Source: Salinicola corii
GTDB taxonomy: Bacteria; Pseudomonadota; Gammaproteobacteria; Pseudomonadales; Halomonadaceae
Length of the DNA stretch: 64,000 nt
Direction of reading: 5' to 3'
Assembly: GCF_008298015.1 (NCBI RefSeq)
Contig: NZ_VTPX01000005.1
Span: 62,001-126,000 of the forward strand
Part shown: positions 45,576 to 54,633 of the stretch, piece after piece
Layout of the letters: each line of letters opens with the position of its first letter
Position numbering within the stretch: the first letter of the stretch is position 1
Notes under the pieces: model-generated
Told to the model about the DNA's origin: nothing
The model's database searches: none
The model's input: only the letters and a program-made list of their open reading frames with translations
Program-made: the position numbers and the translations under genes

Positions 45576-46016
45576 ATGCCCACCCATACCCGCATTCGCA
45601 TGTTCAACACCAAAGAGACCTATCCCAATCAGTCGCTGGACAACGACCTGTGCCAGGCCGTACGGGCGGGCAATACGATCTACGTTCGCGGTCAGGTCGG
45701 CACCGACTTCGACGGCATTCTCGTCGGCCTGGGCGACCCTAGGGCCCAGGCAGAGCAGGCGATGAAGAACGTCAAGCAGTTACTGGAAGAGGCCGGCTCA
45801 GACCTCTCGCACATCGTCAAGACGACCACCTACCTTATCGATCCACGCTACCGTGAACCGGTCTATCAGGAGGTCGGCAAATGGCTGAAGGGCGTCTATC
45901 CGATCTCCACCGGGCTCGTGGTCTCGGCACTGGGACAGCCGCAGTGGCTGATGGAGATCGACGTCATCGCCGTCATCCCTGATGACACCGTTCCCTCTGA
46001 CATTTCAGCATTCTGA
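45576..46016 (+). CDS. RidA/YjgF family protein lacking the key arginine
   Basis: A 146-residue Rid-superfamily protein, full length from MPTHTRIRMFNTKETYPNQ. RidA proper hydrolyses reactive enamines and imines using an Arg (R105 in E. coli, in PARSCVEV). Here the matching stretch is YPISTGLVVSAL, with Ser111 at that position, so it belongs to the Rid groups without the Arg, whose reactions are largely unknown. It is the first gene of the accessory catabolic cluster, 31 bases before an ABC ATPase. The ATG at 45576 is chosen; the upstream frame from 45522 is possible but atypical. Confidence 0.88.
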   Translation: MPTHTRIRMFNTKETYPNQSLDNDLCQAVRAGNTIYVRGQVGTDFDGILVGLGDPRAQAEQAMKNVKQLLEEAGSDLSHIVKTTTYLIDPRYREPVYQEVGKWLKGVYPISTGLVVSALGQPQWLMEIDVIAVIPDDTVPSDISAF

Positions 46017-46047
46017 CCCTCCCACTTTCCAACAATCGGAGCTGCCC

Positions 46048-47208
46048 GTGGCGACCGTATCCCAGAGTCCACCTTCCGCCGCCCCGGCGTTCGCCGTCGG
46101 CTCGCCAGCCACCATACCCGAGCGTGTCGCGGTGCAACTCGACGGCATTCTCAAGCGCTTCGGCGATGCGATCGCGCTGCAGAGGATCTCACTGAAGATC
46201 CGCGAGGGTGAGTTCGTCACGCTTCTCGGCCCATCGGGCTGCGGCAAGACAACGCTCTTGAATCTCATGGCCGGCTTTCTCGAAGCCGACAATGGCGAGA
46301 TATTCATCGATAACCAACTGGTCACCGAGACTCCGCCCTACCAAAGGGAAATCGGCATCGTGTTCCAGAACTACGCGCTCTTCCCGCACATGAGCGTGGT
46401 CAAGAATGTCGGCTATGGGCTGCGCATGCGCGGCACGCCGAAGGCAGAGATCGATGAACGGGTCGCCCAGGCGCTGGCGCTGGTGAAGCTTGAGGGCTTC
46501 GGCGAGCGTATGCCACGCGAGCTCTCCGGCGGTCAACAGCAGCGAGTCGCCCTCGCCCGTGCACTGGTGATTCGACCCAAGGTGCTGCTGCTCGACGAAC
46601 CCTTCTCGGCGCTGGATAAGAACCTGCGCCTGTCGATGCAACTCGAGTTGAAGGAGATTCAGCGCAAGCTGGGCGTGACCACGGTCTTCGTCACCCACGA
46701 CCAGGGCGAAGCGTTGAGCATGAGCGACCGCGTGGTGGTGATGTCCGCCGGGCACGTGCGCCAGATCGGCACGCCGGATGCCATCTATCGCTCCCCGGAG
46801 GACCCGTTCGTGGCCGGTTTCGTCGGTGATGCCAACGTGCTCCCGGGGCGCTATCTGAGCCGTGACGACGCCGCCAATATCGAGCTGGGCGACGCCACGC
46901 TGCGCCTGCCCGCCGATCGCATTCATGCTTCGGTGGGCGCGCGTCTGGCGGTCTACGCTCGTCCCGAAAACATTCATCTGGTACCGCTGGACGGCGACAC
47001 GCTACTGACCGGCACGGTGGTCAACCACGTGTTCCAAGGCGATCACGTCGACGTTCACCTGGACGTGCCGTCACTGGATCAGGCGCGTCTGTTCGTACGC
47101 CGCTCGGGGGTCGAATCTCTGACTCGCTGGCCCGTGGGCGCGGTCGTCGGCCTGGCCTTCGAAGACGACGGCATCTGCGCCTTCGCCGCCGACGCGACGT
47201 CTGCTTGA
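46048..47208 (+). CDS. Polyamine-type ABC transporter ATP-binding protein (PotA-like)
   Basis: A 386-residue ATPase of the spermidine/putrescine (PotA) class. The ATPase domain has LGPSGCGKTTLLNLMAGF, VFQNYALFPHMSV, LSGGQQQR and LLLDEPFSALD, and a C-terminal TOBE domain begins near LPGRYLSRDDA. GTG 46048 is taken as start because CGGAG lies 8 bases upstream; the frame extends 22 residues further. Its binding protein and permeases are 4.7 kb downstream, at 51808-54595, so the transporter is split within the cluster. Confidence 0.9.
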   Translation: MATVSQSPPSAAPAFAVGSPATIPERVAVQLDGILKRFGDAIALQRISLKIREGEFVTLLGPSGCGKTTLLNLMAGFLEADNGEIFIDNQLVTETPPYQREIGIVFQNYALFPHMSVVKNVGYGLRMRGTPKAEIDERVAQALALVKLEGFGERMPRELSGGQQQRVALARALVIRPKVLLLDEPFSALDKNLRLSMQLELKEIQRKLGVTTVFVTHDQGEALSMSDRVVVMSAGHVRQIGTPDAIYRSPEDPFVAGFVGDANVLPGRYLSRDDAANIELGDATLRLPADRIHASVGARLAVYARPENIHLVPLDGDTLLTGTVVNHVFQGDHVDVHLDVPSLDQARLFVRRSGVESLTRWPVGAVVGLAFEDDGICAFAADATSA

Positions 47209-47257
47209 TCGACACGCCATTCTCAATACGATAAGCGCTGAACAGGAACGCCTCGCC

Positions 47258-48262
47258 ATGCCTCTATCCGATACCATGCTGGCCGTGATCGCCCGCCAAC
47301 CGGGCGCCCCCAACGTTCTCGCCTGTGTACAGCGAGCGCTACCCACCGTGGGTCCAGGCGAGATCCTCATCCGTGTCGCAGCGGCCGGCGTGAACCGCTC
47401 GGACCTGATGCAGCGCAGCGGTGCGCCGCTACCGCCAGGCACCACCGACGTGCTGGGTCTGGAAGCCGCCGGCACCGTCGTTGCCGTGGGTGACGGCGTG
47501 ACCGACATCAGTGTCGGCGAACGCGTCATGGCACTGCTCGGCGGCGGCGGATACGCCGAATACTGCATGGCCGTCGCCGCTCACTGCCTGCCCGTGCCCA
47601 CCGGCCTCTCTCTGGAGGTCGCCGCGGGCGTTCCCGAAGCGGCCTTCACCGTTTGGCACAACCTGTTCGAGTGCGGGCGGCTGACGGCGGGCGAGACCGT
47701 CCTGATTCACGGCGCCGCCAGCGGCGTGGGAACCTTCGCCGTGCAGTGCGCTCATGCCGCCGGCGCCCGCGTGATCGCGACCGCAGGTGACGCGGTCAAG
47801 ATCGCCGCGTTGCAAAAGCTCGGCGTCTGGCGCGCCGTGGATCGCCACGAGGAAGATTTCGTCGATGTCATCGCTGACATGACCGAAGGCCGCGGCGTCG
47901 ACGTGGTACTGGACAACGTCGGCGGGCCCTACGTGGCCAGGAATCTGGCGGCCATGGCCCCGGGCGGGCGCCACGTCAGCCTGTCGTTTATACAGGGTCA
48001 GCACATTGAGCTGGATCTATCGGTGCTGATGCGCAAGGGCCTGAGCCTGACTTCCTCGACGCTTCGCCCCAAGAGCCATGAGGAGAAGTCGCGGATGGCC
48101 GCGGCCATCCGCCAGCATCTGCTGCCGTGGCTAGCATCGGGCGACGTGCGTCCATTGATTCACGCCGCGCTACCGCTAGCGCGAGCCGCCGAGGCTCATC
48201 GCTGCCTCGAAGCCAACGAGAACATCGGCAAGGTGCTGCTGGTCCCCGCCGGCGCCTATTGA
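47258..48262 (+). CDS. NAD(P)H quinone oxidoreductase, PIG3 family
   Basis: A 334-residue zinc-free medium-chain dehydrogenase/reductase of the quinone oxidoreductase type. It has the N-terminal GroES-like fold (AGVNRSDLMQRSGAPLPP), LGLEAAGTVVAVG and the Rossmann motif IHGAASGVGTFAVQ with the A-x-x-G-x-x-x pattern. Its hydride acceptor is unknown. In this cluster it may reduce a quinone or an enone intermediate. Confidence 0.9.
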   Translation: MPLSDTMLAVIARQPGAPNVLACVQRALPTVGPGEILIRVAAAGVNRSDLMQRSGAPLPPGTTDVLGLEAAGTVVAVGDGVTDISVGERVMALLGGGGYAEYCMAVAAHCLPVPTGLSLEVAAGVPEAAFTVWHNLFECGRLTAGETVLIHGAASGVGTFAVQCAHAAGARVIATAGDAVKIAALQKLGVWRAVDRHEEDFVDVIADMTEGRGVDVVLDNVGGPYVARNLAAMAPGGRHVSLSFIQGQHIELDLSVLMRKGLSLTSSTLRPKSHEEKSRMAAAIRQHLLPWLASGDVRPLIHAALPLARAAEAHRCLEANENIGKVLLVPAGAY

Positions 48263-48299
48263 AGGTCAGCACTGCGCCCGACAAGAACAAGGAGCCCAC

Positions 48300-48929
48300 A
48301 TGAGCGATTCGACTCGTTTCCTGTTGTACTACGCCTCGACTTCCGCCTTCGTGCGCAAGGTCATGATCAGCGCTCAGGTTCTTGGTCTGACCGATCGCAT
48401 CGAGCGACTCGACTCCGCCGCCCACCCGGTGGAGCGCGACGAGCGCATCGCCGCATTCAATCCGCTGGCCAAGGTCCCGGCGCTGCGCACCCCCGAGGGC
48501 ATATCGCTCTACGACAGCCGCGTCATCTGCGAATACCTGAACGCCTTCGCCGGCGGCTTGCTGTTCCCCGCTGAAAGCGATGCACGCTGGATCAGCCTGA
48601 CACGTCAGGCGCTGGGAGACGGCCTGATCGATGCCGCGTTGCTGGCGCGCTACGAATTCACGGCCCGCCCGGCGGCGGCTCAGTGGTCGCCCTGGGCCGA
48701 GGCACAGTTGACCAAGGTTCGCGCCGCACTGGCCGAGATCGACTCGCAGGCGCCCATCCTCAGCGACCAGCCAGACGACATCGGCGTGATCGCCATCGGA
48801 TGCGCCTTAGGCTATCTCGACTTCCGCTTCGCCGATCTCGACTGGCGACGCGACCATCCTCGCGCCGCGGCCTGGTTCGAGCGCTTGAGCCAGCACCCAG
48901 CCCTGCGCGCCACGCAGCCCTCGGCCTGA
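48300..48929 (+). CDS. Glutathione S-transferase family protein
   Basis: A 209-residue protein with the thioredoxin-like N-terminal domain (LYYASTSAFVRKVMISAQVLGL, with the likely glutathione-activating Ser in STSAF), FNPLAKVPALRTPEG and LYDSRVICEYLN, followed by the helical C-terminal domain. In catabolic clusters such proteins isomerise or detoxify reactive intermediates. It lies 37 bases after the quinone oxidoreductase gene and 15 bases before the dehydroquinase-like gene. Confidence 0.92.
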   Translation: MSDSTRFLLYYASTSAFVRKVMISAQVLGLTDRIERLDSAAHPVERDERIAAFNPLAKVPALRTPEGISLYDSRVICEYLNAFAGGLLFPAESDARWISLTRQALGDGLIDAALLARYEFTARPAAAQWSPWAEAQLTKVRAALAEIDSQAPILSDQPDDIGVIAIGCALGYLDFRFADLDWRRDHPRAAAWFERLSQHPALRATQPSA

Positions 48930-48944
48930 GATTCCGGAGCCCCC

Positions 48945-49391
48945 ATGCCCCATCGCGTCTACTTTCTCAACGGTCCCAATGCCAATCTCTATGGCCTCGA
49001 CAAGCACGGCACTTACGGCAGCGAGAGCTTCGCCAGCATAGAGCAGGGTTGCCAGCGCCACGCCGGCGCGCTCGAACTGACACTCGAGTTTCGCCAGAGC
49101 AACCACGAGGGCGTGCTGGTGGACTGGATTCAGGAAGCGCGTCATAGCGCCGATGCCATCATCATCAACGCGGCGGGGCTCACCTACAGTTCGGTACCGA
49201 TTCTCGACGCGCTGCTCGCTTTCGACGGCCCGATCATCGAAGTCCACATGAGCAACATCTGGCAGCGCGAAAGCTTTCGCCACCACTCCTACGTGTCGAA
49301 GGCAGCGACCGGCGTTGTCGCAGGCCTGGGCGCCACCGGCTATCGCCTGGCGCTGTCGGCCGTGGCGGAGCTGCTGGAGGACCGGGCATGA
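48945..49391 (+). CDS. Type II 3-dehydroquinate dehydratase-like protein with altered active site
   Basis: A 148-residue protein of the type II dehydroquinase (AroQ) fold. By eye it aligns without gaps to the Mycobacterium tuberculosis enzyme over the active-site region, and the numbering coincides. N12, the catalytic base Y24, N75, H101, R108 and R112 are kept. The essential lid arginine R19 is D19, the usual REP loop reads LDKHG, G77 is A77 and H81 is Y81. Dehydration of a different substrate, or another reaction on an enolisable acid, is more likely than the shikimate step. It overlaps the next gene by 4 bases and is embedded in the catabolic cluster. Confidence 0.88.
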   Translation: MPHRVYFLNGPNANLYGLDKHGTYGSESFASIEQGCQRHAGALELTLEFRQSNHEGVLVDWIQEARHSADAIIINAAGLTYSSVPILDALLAFDGPIIEVHMSNIWQRESFRHHSYVSKAATGVVAGLGATGYRLALSAVAELLEDRA

Positions 49392-50320
49392 CGCCGACGC
49401 TGGTGTTCTACAGCCAGTTCGACAGCTTCGAGGCGTGGCGCAATCTGCTCTCGCCGCTGCTGCCACAGGTACGAATCCGTCAGGCGGCAGACGTCGACGA
49501 CGCGGACAGCGTGCTCTATGCGCTGGCCTGGAAACCGCCTGAGGGTTTCTTCGCCCGCTACCGTAACCTGAAGCTGCTGGTGAACCTGGGCGCCGGCGTC
49601 GACTCGCTGGTCGGTCGCAACGACCTGCCGGCCATTCCAATTACCCGCGTCTCCGACCCCGACATGGGGCGGATGATGGCAAGCTATGTGCTCTTCGCCG
49701 TCCTCCGCTACGCCCGCGACATCCCCGCCTTCGAACGCGCCCAGCGCGAGCGACGCTGGCACTATCTGCACCCCCGGCTGCCGGATAGTATCCGCGTCGG
49801 CGTGCTAGGACTCGGTGAGCTGGGCGCCTGCGCCGCGCAGGAGCTGGTCCGTCAGGGATTCGATGTCCGCGGCTGGTCGCGCTCGCCCAAACGGCTGGAA
49901 GGTGTGACCTGCGTCGATGGCATGTCACGGCTCGACGACTTTATCGGCGCGAGCGATATCCTGGTCACGATGCTGCCGCTAACGCCCGAGACCCGTGGGC
50001 TTCTAAGTGCCAAGCGCCTGGCGCTGCTACCTCCGGGGGCCTGCTTCATCAACGTTTCCCGAGGCGCGATCGTCGACCAGCGGGCACTGACCGAGGCTCT
50101 AACCAGCCGGCGCATCGCCGAGGCCACGCTGGATGTGTTCGACCGTGAGCCGCTGCCGCCGGAAGATCCCTTGTGGCAACTGGACAACGTGCTAATCACG
50201 CCGCACCTCGCCTCGGTGGCCATTCCCGAGTCCGCCGCGCGCCAAATCGCCGACAATATCGGCCGTCTCGAGCGCGGCGAAGCCGTGTGGCATCAGGTGA
50301 ATCCGGCTCGCGGCTACTAG
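49388..50320 (+). CDS. D-2-hydroxyacid dehydrogenase (glyoxylate/hydroxypyruvate reductase A-like)
   Basis: A 310-residue NAD(P)-dependent hydroxyacid dehydrogenase with LGLGELGACAAQELVRQG as Rossmann motif, INVSRGAIVDQRAL, and DVFDREPLPPEDPLW before ITPHLASV with the catalytic His. It is paralogous to the gene at 8907 but clearly diverged. The start overlaps the dehydroquinase-like gene by 4 bases, so the two act together, perhaps on successive hydroxyacid intermediates. Confidence 0.92.
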   Translation: MTPTLVFYSQFDSFEAWRNLLSPLLPQVRIRQAADVDDADSVLYALAWKPPEGFFARYRNLKLLVNLGAGVDSLVGRNDLPAIPITRVSDPDMGRMMASYVLFAVLRYARDIPAFERAQRERRWHYLHPRLPDSIRVGVLGLGELGACAAQELVRQGFDVRGWSRSPKRLEGVTCVDGMSRLDDFIGASDILVTMLPLTPETRGLLSAKRLALLPPGACFINVSRGAIVDQRALTEALTSRRIAEATLDVFDREPLPPEDPLWQLDNVLITPHLASVAIPESAARQIADNIGRLERGEAVWHQVNPARGY

Positions 50321-50430
50321 ATCCACGGTTACTGGATTCACGACGACTGCCCTACGATTCAGGAACCGTCCCGAGCCCGCGCCACTCTCAATCCCCGATG
50401 TCAGCCCAGTGTTCGCTGTCGCCGGCGCCC

Positions 50431-51405
50431 TCAGCCGATATCCTCGATCGCACGGACCGAATGCGGGTCGAAGAAGCTCGGCGCCGCCATACCGGGAATG
50501 TACTGGTCGGACACAAACATCCGGCAGCGCTCGGCGAAGGCGCTGACCACGCGCGACAGCTGCGCGTTCCTGGCGACAGCGTAGCCCAACTGCATGGGCC
50601 GGTGCTCGCCGGCCAACCTCACTCGAATCAGACGCTTGCCGTCCAGTGACAGATTGGCCTTGGGACGCACGTTGGCGATGCTGTAGCCGACGCCGTTGGC
50701 GACCATCGCCCGTACCACCTCGAGATTGCTCGACCGCATCACGATGTTCGGCGTGACGCCGGCAGGCAGGAACAGACTGAGGAAGTATTCCCGGCTCCAC
50801 GGCATGTCCAGCAGGACCATGGGGTGGGTTTCCAGATCGTCCATCGTCACCGCCGACAGATTCGCGAACGGGTGATGCTCTCCCACCATCACGTAGGGCG
50901 GCAGCCGGGCCAGCGGCTGGAAGTCGATATCGTCGTTCGACACCAGATCGTAGGTCAGGGCAATGTCGATCTCCGCGCTTCGCAGCTTGGCCAATAGCTG
51001 CTCGTAGTCGCCCTCGAACTGACTGATGCGAACCCCTGGAAACGCCCGCCCGAAACCGAATACCAGCTCGGGCGTGATCATCGGTGCCAGCGAGCCGAAG
51101 CAGCCGACGCGCAGGGGCCCCCGAATGGTGTTCAGCGACTCCGAGGCGATGGTGTAGAGGTTGCTCACCTGGTCGAGAATCAGCTTCGCCTCTTTCATCA
51201 CCTCGCGACCAATCGCCGTGAGCGAGACCCCCTGGGCGTGATGCCGCACGAAGAGTTGAACCCCCAGCTCGGACTCGATATGGCTGATCGCGGCCGAGAT
51301 CGAGGGCGAGGAGACATGCAAGCGCTCGGACGCGCCATGCAGACTGCCTGCCTCGCCGGAGGCGACGAAGTATTCGAGTTGGCGTTGTGTGATTCGACTG
51401 AGCAT
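50431..51405 (-). CDS. LysR family transcriptional regulator of the catabolic cluster
   Basis: A 324-residue LysR regulator. The HTH is RQLEYFVASGEAGSLHGASERLHVSSPSISAAISHIE and the effector domain starts near GPLRVGCFGSLAPMITPEL. The ATG at 51405 fits the family, while the frame to 51525 does not. It lies inside the cluster, convergent with the hydroxyacid dehydrogenase and divergent from the binding-protein gene, and is the likely pathway regulator. A 9-1-9 palindrome at 51663 is a candidate site. Confidence 0.92.
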   Translation of the reverse strand: MLSRITQRQLEYFVASGEAGSLHGASERLHVSSPSISAAISHIESELGVQLFVRHHAQGVSLTAIGREVMKEAKLILDQVSNLYTIASESLNTIRGPLRVGCFGSLAPMITPELVFGFGRAFPGVRISQFEGDYEQLLAKLRSAEIDIALTYDLVSNDDIDFQPLARLPPYVMVGEHHPFANLSAVTMDDLETHPMVLLDMPWSREYFLSLFLPAGVTPNIVMRSSNLEVVRAMVANGVGYSIANVRPKANLSLDGKRLIRVRLAGEHRPMQLGYAVARNAQLSRVVSAFAERCRMFVSDQYIPGMAAPSFFDPHSVRAIEDIG

Positions 51406-51807
51406 GGCGGGTTCTCGATACGAAGATAGCGCTTTCGAAGCGACGATGGCGAGTTCGCAAGACGGCGCATGCAGCAGTGGCCGCGGCGTTTGACCACGAG
51501 CGTCCCGCCTCTCGGCCTCGATCATACGACAGCGTGTCTCGATGCGTCAGTGCCTGCACAGGCGCCGGCGATGCCCACGAGCCTGGCGCCGCCCCGCGCC
51601 ATGCTGCATCGGAAATTCCTACGCAAGGCAACGGCAAAGGCTGTTTTACCGATCCCGCCGCGCGAGGCCATGATGGCCTCGAACGGTGAACGGCTGATCG
51701 CCATGTCTCAAGTGACCGCGTCGTATTCCGTCGACGTTCACGCGACACGACGGCATCACGAGCTGCCCGACACCACGCCTTTCGACCATCGAACGAGAGC
51801 TAAAACA
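51406..51807. other. 402-base intergenic region between LysR and binding-protein genes
   Basis: No convincing gene is present, although one frame stays open. The region is unusually long for a divergent LysR promoter. It contains the palindrome at 51663-51681 and must hold the binding-protein promoter. No terminator, repeat family or RNA gene was recognised. Confidence 0.5.
51663..51681. promoter_or_regulatory. 9-1-9 palindrome, candidate operator
   Basis: CGAGGCCAT-G-ATGGCCTCG is a perfect inverted repeat 127 bases upstream of the binding-protein start. It may bind the divergent LysR regulator, but its GC-rich core is not a typical T-N11-A site. Confidence 0.35.
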
Positions 51808-52833
51808 ATGCATAAAGCCATCGCTCTGACCCTGCTGAGTGCCAGCCTGATGGGCATCTCAAGTGCGAACGCTGCCGACAAGTTGATCGTCAGCACCTGG
51901 GGCGGCAGTTTCCGCGATCTCATCGACGAGGCCATCGGCCAGGAGTTCACCCGACAGACCGGCGTCGAGGTCGAATACGTGACCGGCGGCACCATCGACC
52001 GTCTCAACAAGGCCAAGCTGGCTGGCAGTGCCGAAACCGATATCACCTTTACCACGTCCCACGTGGGTTGGCTCTACGCCAACGACGGCCTGTTTGAGGA
52101 CCTGGACATGGGCAAGATCCCCAATGCCAAGAATCTCGTGCATCAGGCCAAGCTGAGCCCGAATCACATCGGCGTGTGGGGCTACGTCTACACCATCGGC
52201 TATCGCCCGGACTTGGTGCCGGACGACATCACTTTCGACAGTTGGGAAGACCTGTGGAATCCCGAGCTCGAGGGCACCATCGCACTACCCGACTGGGATC
52301 CGAGCCATATCATCGCTGTGGCTGCCAAGCTCGAAGGTGCCGACGCCGAGCACTGGGAGGCCGGCCAGGACAAACTCAAGGCGCTCATTCCCAATATCAA
52401 GGCGTTCTATACCAACGACGCCAACAGCCAGCAGTTGATCGCCACCGGGGAGACGCCAGTACAGCTGCTGCTGTCGATGAACGCCTACCACATGATGGAC
52501 GAAGGCGTGGACATCGAACTGGCGATGCCAAAGGAAGGCGCCGTGCTTGGCATCGATGCCATGGGCATCAACAAGGGCAGCGAACACGCCGATCTGGCCT
52601 ACCAGTTCATGAACATCGCACTGTCGCCGGACGTCCAGGCGAAAATCGCCGAGATCAACAACGGCAGTCCGGTCGTGACCAATGCGGCAGTCGACCCGGA
52701 AATCGCCAAACTGCCGGGCATGCTGACGACGGCCGAGCAGTGGGACGCCACGCTGGACACCGATCCCAAGCTGCGGGCCGAGATGACCGCCGAATGGCGC
52801 AAGTGGTTCTCGGAAAACATCATGACGCATTGA
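51808..52833 (+). CDS. Polyamine-type ABC transporter substrate-binding protein (PotD-like)
   Basis: A 341-residue periplasmic binding protein of extracellular solute-binding family 1, PotD/PotF-like. A signal peptide (KAIALTLLSASLMGISSANA) is followed by DKLIVSTWGGSFRDLIDEA and the family segments FDSWEDLWNPELEG and AMGINKGSEHADLAYQFMN. The frame is open to 51469 but the ATG at 51808 begins the signal peptide. Ligands of this group range from polyamines to opines and other small cationic or organic-acid compounds. It works with the permeases that follow and probably with the ATPase at 46048. Confidence 0.9.
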   Translation: MHKAIALTLLSASLMGISSANAADKLIVSTWGGSFRDLIDEAIGQEFTRQTGVEVEYVTGGTIDRLNKAKLAGSAETDITFTTSHVGWLYANDGLFEDLDMGKIPNAKNLVHQAKLSPNHIGVWGYVYTIGYRPDLVPDDITFDSWEDLWNPELEGTIALPDWDPSHIIAVAAKLEGADAEHWEAGQDKLKALIPNIKAFYTNDANSQQLIATGETPVQLLLSMNAYHMMDEGVDIELAMPKEGAVLGIDAMGINKGSEHADLAYQFMNIALSPDVQAKIAEINNGSPVVTNAAVDPEIAKLPGMLTTAEQWDATLDTDPKLRAEMTAEWRKWFSENIMTH

Positions 52834-52920
52834 TCATTGTGACTCCAAAGGCTCAAGACCCGGCCGCCGAGGCTCTCCCCCGGTGGTCGTTTCTCCCGAC
52901 CGTGCTCGATGGAAAGCCCC

Positions 52921-53775
52921 ATGACTCGTAGACCTGCCTTCGTCGGTTGGTTCCTGCTGCCGGCGATACTCACCGCACTCGGCCTGACGATCGCCATGCT
53001 GACCGTGCTTCAGTACAGCGTGCGCGCGTACATTCCAGGCTCGCTGGACGTAGGCGGCTTCACGCTCGACAACTTTCAGGACCTGATGAAGGGCCTCTAC
53101 GCACGCGCCTTTCTCAACACTGTGTGGCTGAGTTTCAAGACAGCGCTGTTCGGGCTGATGCTGAGCTACCCACTGGCCTATACGCTGGTACGCACACGCA
53201 CCGCATGGTTGAAGTCGTGCATCCTGATCATCGCCATCACGCCGCTGTTCCTCGGCGAGGTGGTGCGGACGTACTCTTGGATCATCGTGCTTGGCAACAG
53301 CGGCTTCCTCAATAGCCTGCTGCTGGCCATCGGGCTGATCGACAAACCGCTGCAACTGATGTTCACCAACACCGGCGTGGTACTGGCGCTGGTCCACGTC
53401 ACCATGCCGATCATGGTACTCATGCTGGCGACCGGCCTGTCGCACATCGACATCGCCTACGAAAAGGCCGCCACCAGCCTGGGCGCAAGCCCCTTCAGAG
53501 CCTTCCTGACCATCACGCTGCCGCTGTCGCTACCGGGTGTCGTCGCCAGCGTGACGACCGCCTTCGCCTGGACGTTCAGCGCCTTCGCCACACCGCAGCT
53601 GATCGGTGGCGGACGCGTGAGTACCGTCGCCACGCTGGTCTACCAGTTGGGCTTTTCGTCGCTGAACTTCCCCTTCGCCGCCGCCCTGAGCATGGCCGGC
53701 CTAGCGATGACGGTAGTGCTGCTGGCCGCGCTCAAGCGTATGACCCGACCGCTGCAGAACGTAGGGATCCACTGA
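52921..53775 (+). CDS. Polyamine-type ABC transporter permease (PotB-like)
   Basis: A 284-residue permease with six predicted membrane helices (FVGWFLLPAILTALGLTIAML first). The EAA loop is YEKAATSLGASPFRAFLTITLPLSLPG. ATG 52921 has GGAAAG just upstream; an ATG 4 codons earlier (52909) is possible. It ends 1 base before the second permease start. Confidence 0.91.
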   Translation: MTRRPAFVGWFLLPAILTALGLTIAMLTVLQYSVRAYIPGSLDVGGFTLDNFQDLMKGLYARAFLNTVWLSFKTALFGLMLSYPLAYTLVRTRTAWLKSCILIIAITPLFLGEVVRTYSWIIVLGNSGFLNSLLLAIGLIDKPLQLMFTNTGVVLALVHVTMPIMVLMLATGLSHIDIAYEKAATSLGASPFRAFLTITLPLSLPGVVASVTTAFAWTFSAFATPQLIGGGRVSTVATLVYQLGFSSLNFPFAAALSMAGLAMTVVLLAALKRMTRPLQNVGIH

Positions 53776-53776
53776 A

Positions 53777-54595
53777 ATGACTCGCTCGACCCGTGATCGA
53801 TGGCTGGGCTACGCCGGACGCCTCCTGGTGGCCCTGATCCTGCTCTTCGTGCTGCTGCCGACGGTGGTGGTAGTCATCTCCTCGTTCAGCAGCACCTCGG
53901 TGCTCTTCTTCCCGCCCAAGGGCTGGTCGCTGCGCTGGTTCGAACGCGCCGTGAGCTACGACGACTTCAGAAGCGGTTTCTACTCGGGGCTGATCGTCAC
54001 CGCCTGGGCCTCGACGCTCGCCGTGTTCATCGGCACGACCCTGGCAATCGTCATCCACCGCTACACATTCCGCTTCAAGGCCGTGCTGGAAGGCATCCTG
54101 CTGTCGCCGCTATTCATCCCCCATTTCACTATCGGTCTCGGCCTGCTGATGCTGGTGGCACAGTTGAATCTGGGACGCGGCTACGCGCTGGTGATCTTCT
54201 GCCATGTCGTGCTCGTGCTGCCGTTCGTGCTGCGCAGTCTGTACGTTTCGCTTCAAAACCTGGGCCAGCGGGTCGAGATGGCGGCGGCCAGCCTCGGTGC
54301 CTCGCCACTGCGGGTGGTGTGGACCATCACGGTTCCGCTGATGCTGCCAGGCCTGTTCGGCGGGTGGCTGTTCGCCGCGATTCTCTCGTTCAACGAATTC
54401 ACCGCGTCACTGTTCATCACGACCCAACGCACCCAGACGCTGCCGGTGGCGATGTACAACTACGTTCGCGAGTTCGCTGACCCGACGCTGGCCGCACTGT
54501 CGGTGATCTACATCGTGATCACGGCCACTCTGCTCACCCTGGCCAACCGTTTTCTCGGTCTGGGCCGGATTCTCAACGTCGACGCACCGCGCTGA
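53777..54595 (+). CDS. Polyamine-type ABC transporter permease (PotC-like)
   Basis: A 272-residue permease. The N-terminal helix RLLVALILLFVLLPTVVVVI is followed by the PotC-typical FPPKGWSLRWFERAV, and the EAA loop is RVEMAAASLGASPLRVVWTITVPLMLPG. It forms the heterodimeric channel with the preceding gene. DUF1028 follows 38 bases later, suggesting transport and catabolic genes share one transcript. Confidence 0.92.
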   Translation: MTRSTRDRWLGYAGRLLVALILLFVLLPTVVVVISSFSSTSVLFFPPKGWSLRWFERAVSYDDFRSGFYSGLIVTAWASTLAVFIGTTLAIVIHRYTFRFKAVLEGILLSPLFIPHFTIGLGLLMLVAQLNLGRGYALVIFCHVVLVLPFVLRSLYVSLQNLGQRVEMAAASLGASPLRVVWTITVPLMLPGLFGGWLFAAILSFNEFTASLFITTQRTQTLPVAMYNYVREFADPTLAALSVIYIVITATLLTLANRFLGLGRILNVDAPR

Positions 54596-54633
54596 ATGCG
54601 CGCTCGCGTGACCTCATCCAGGAGAGACGACGC

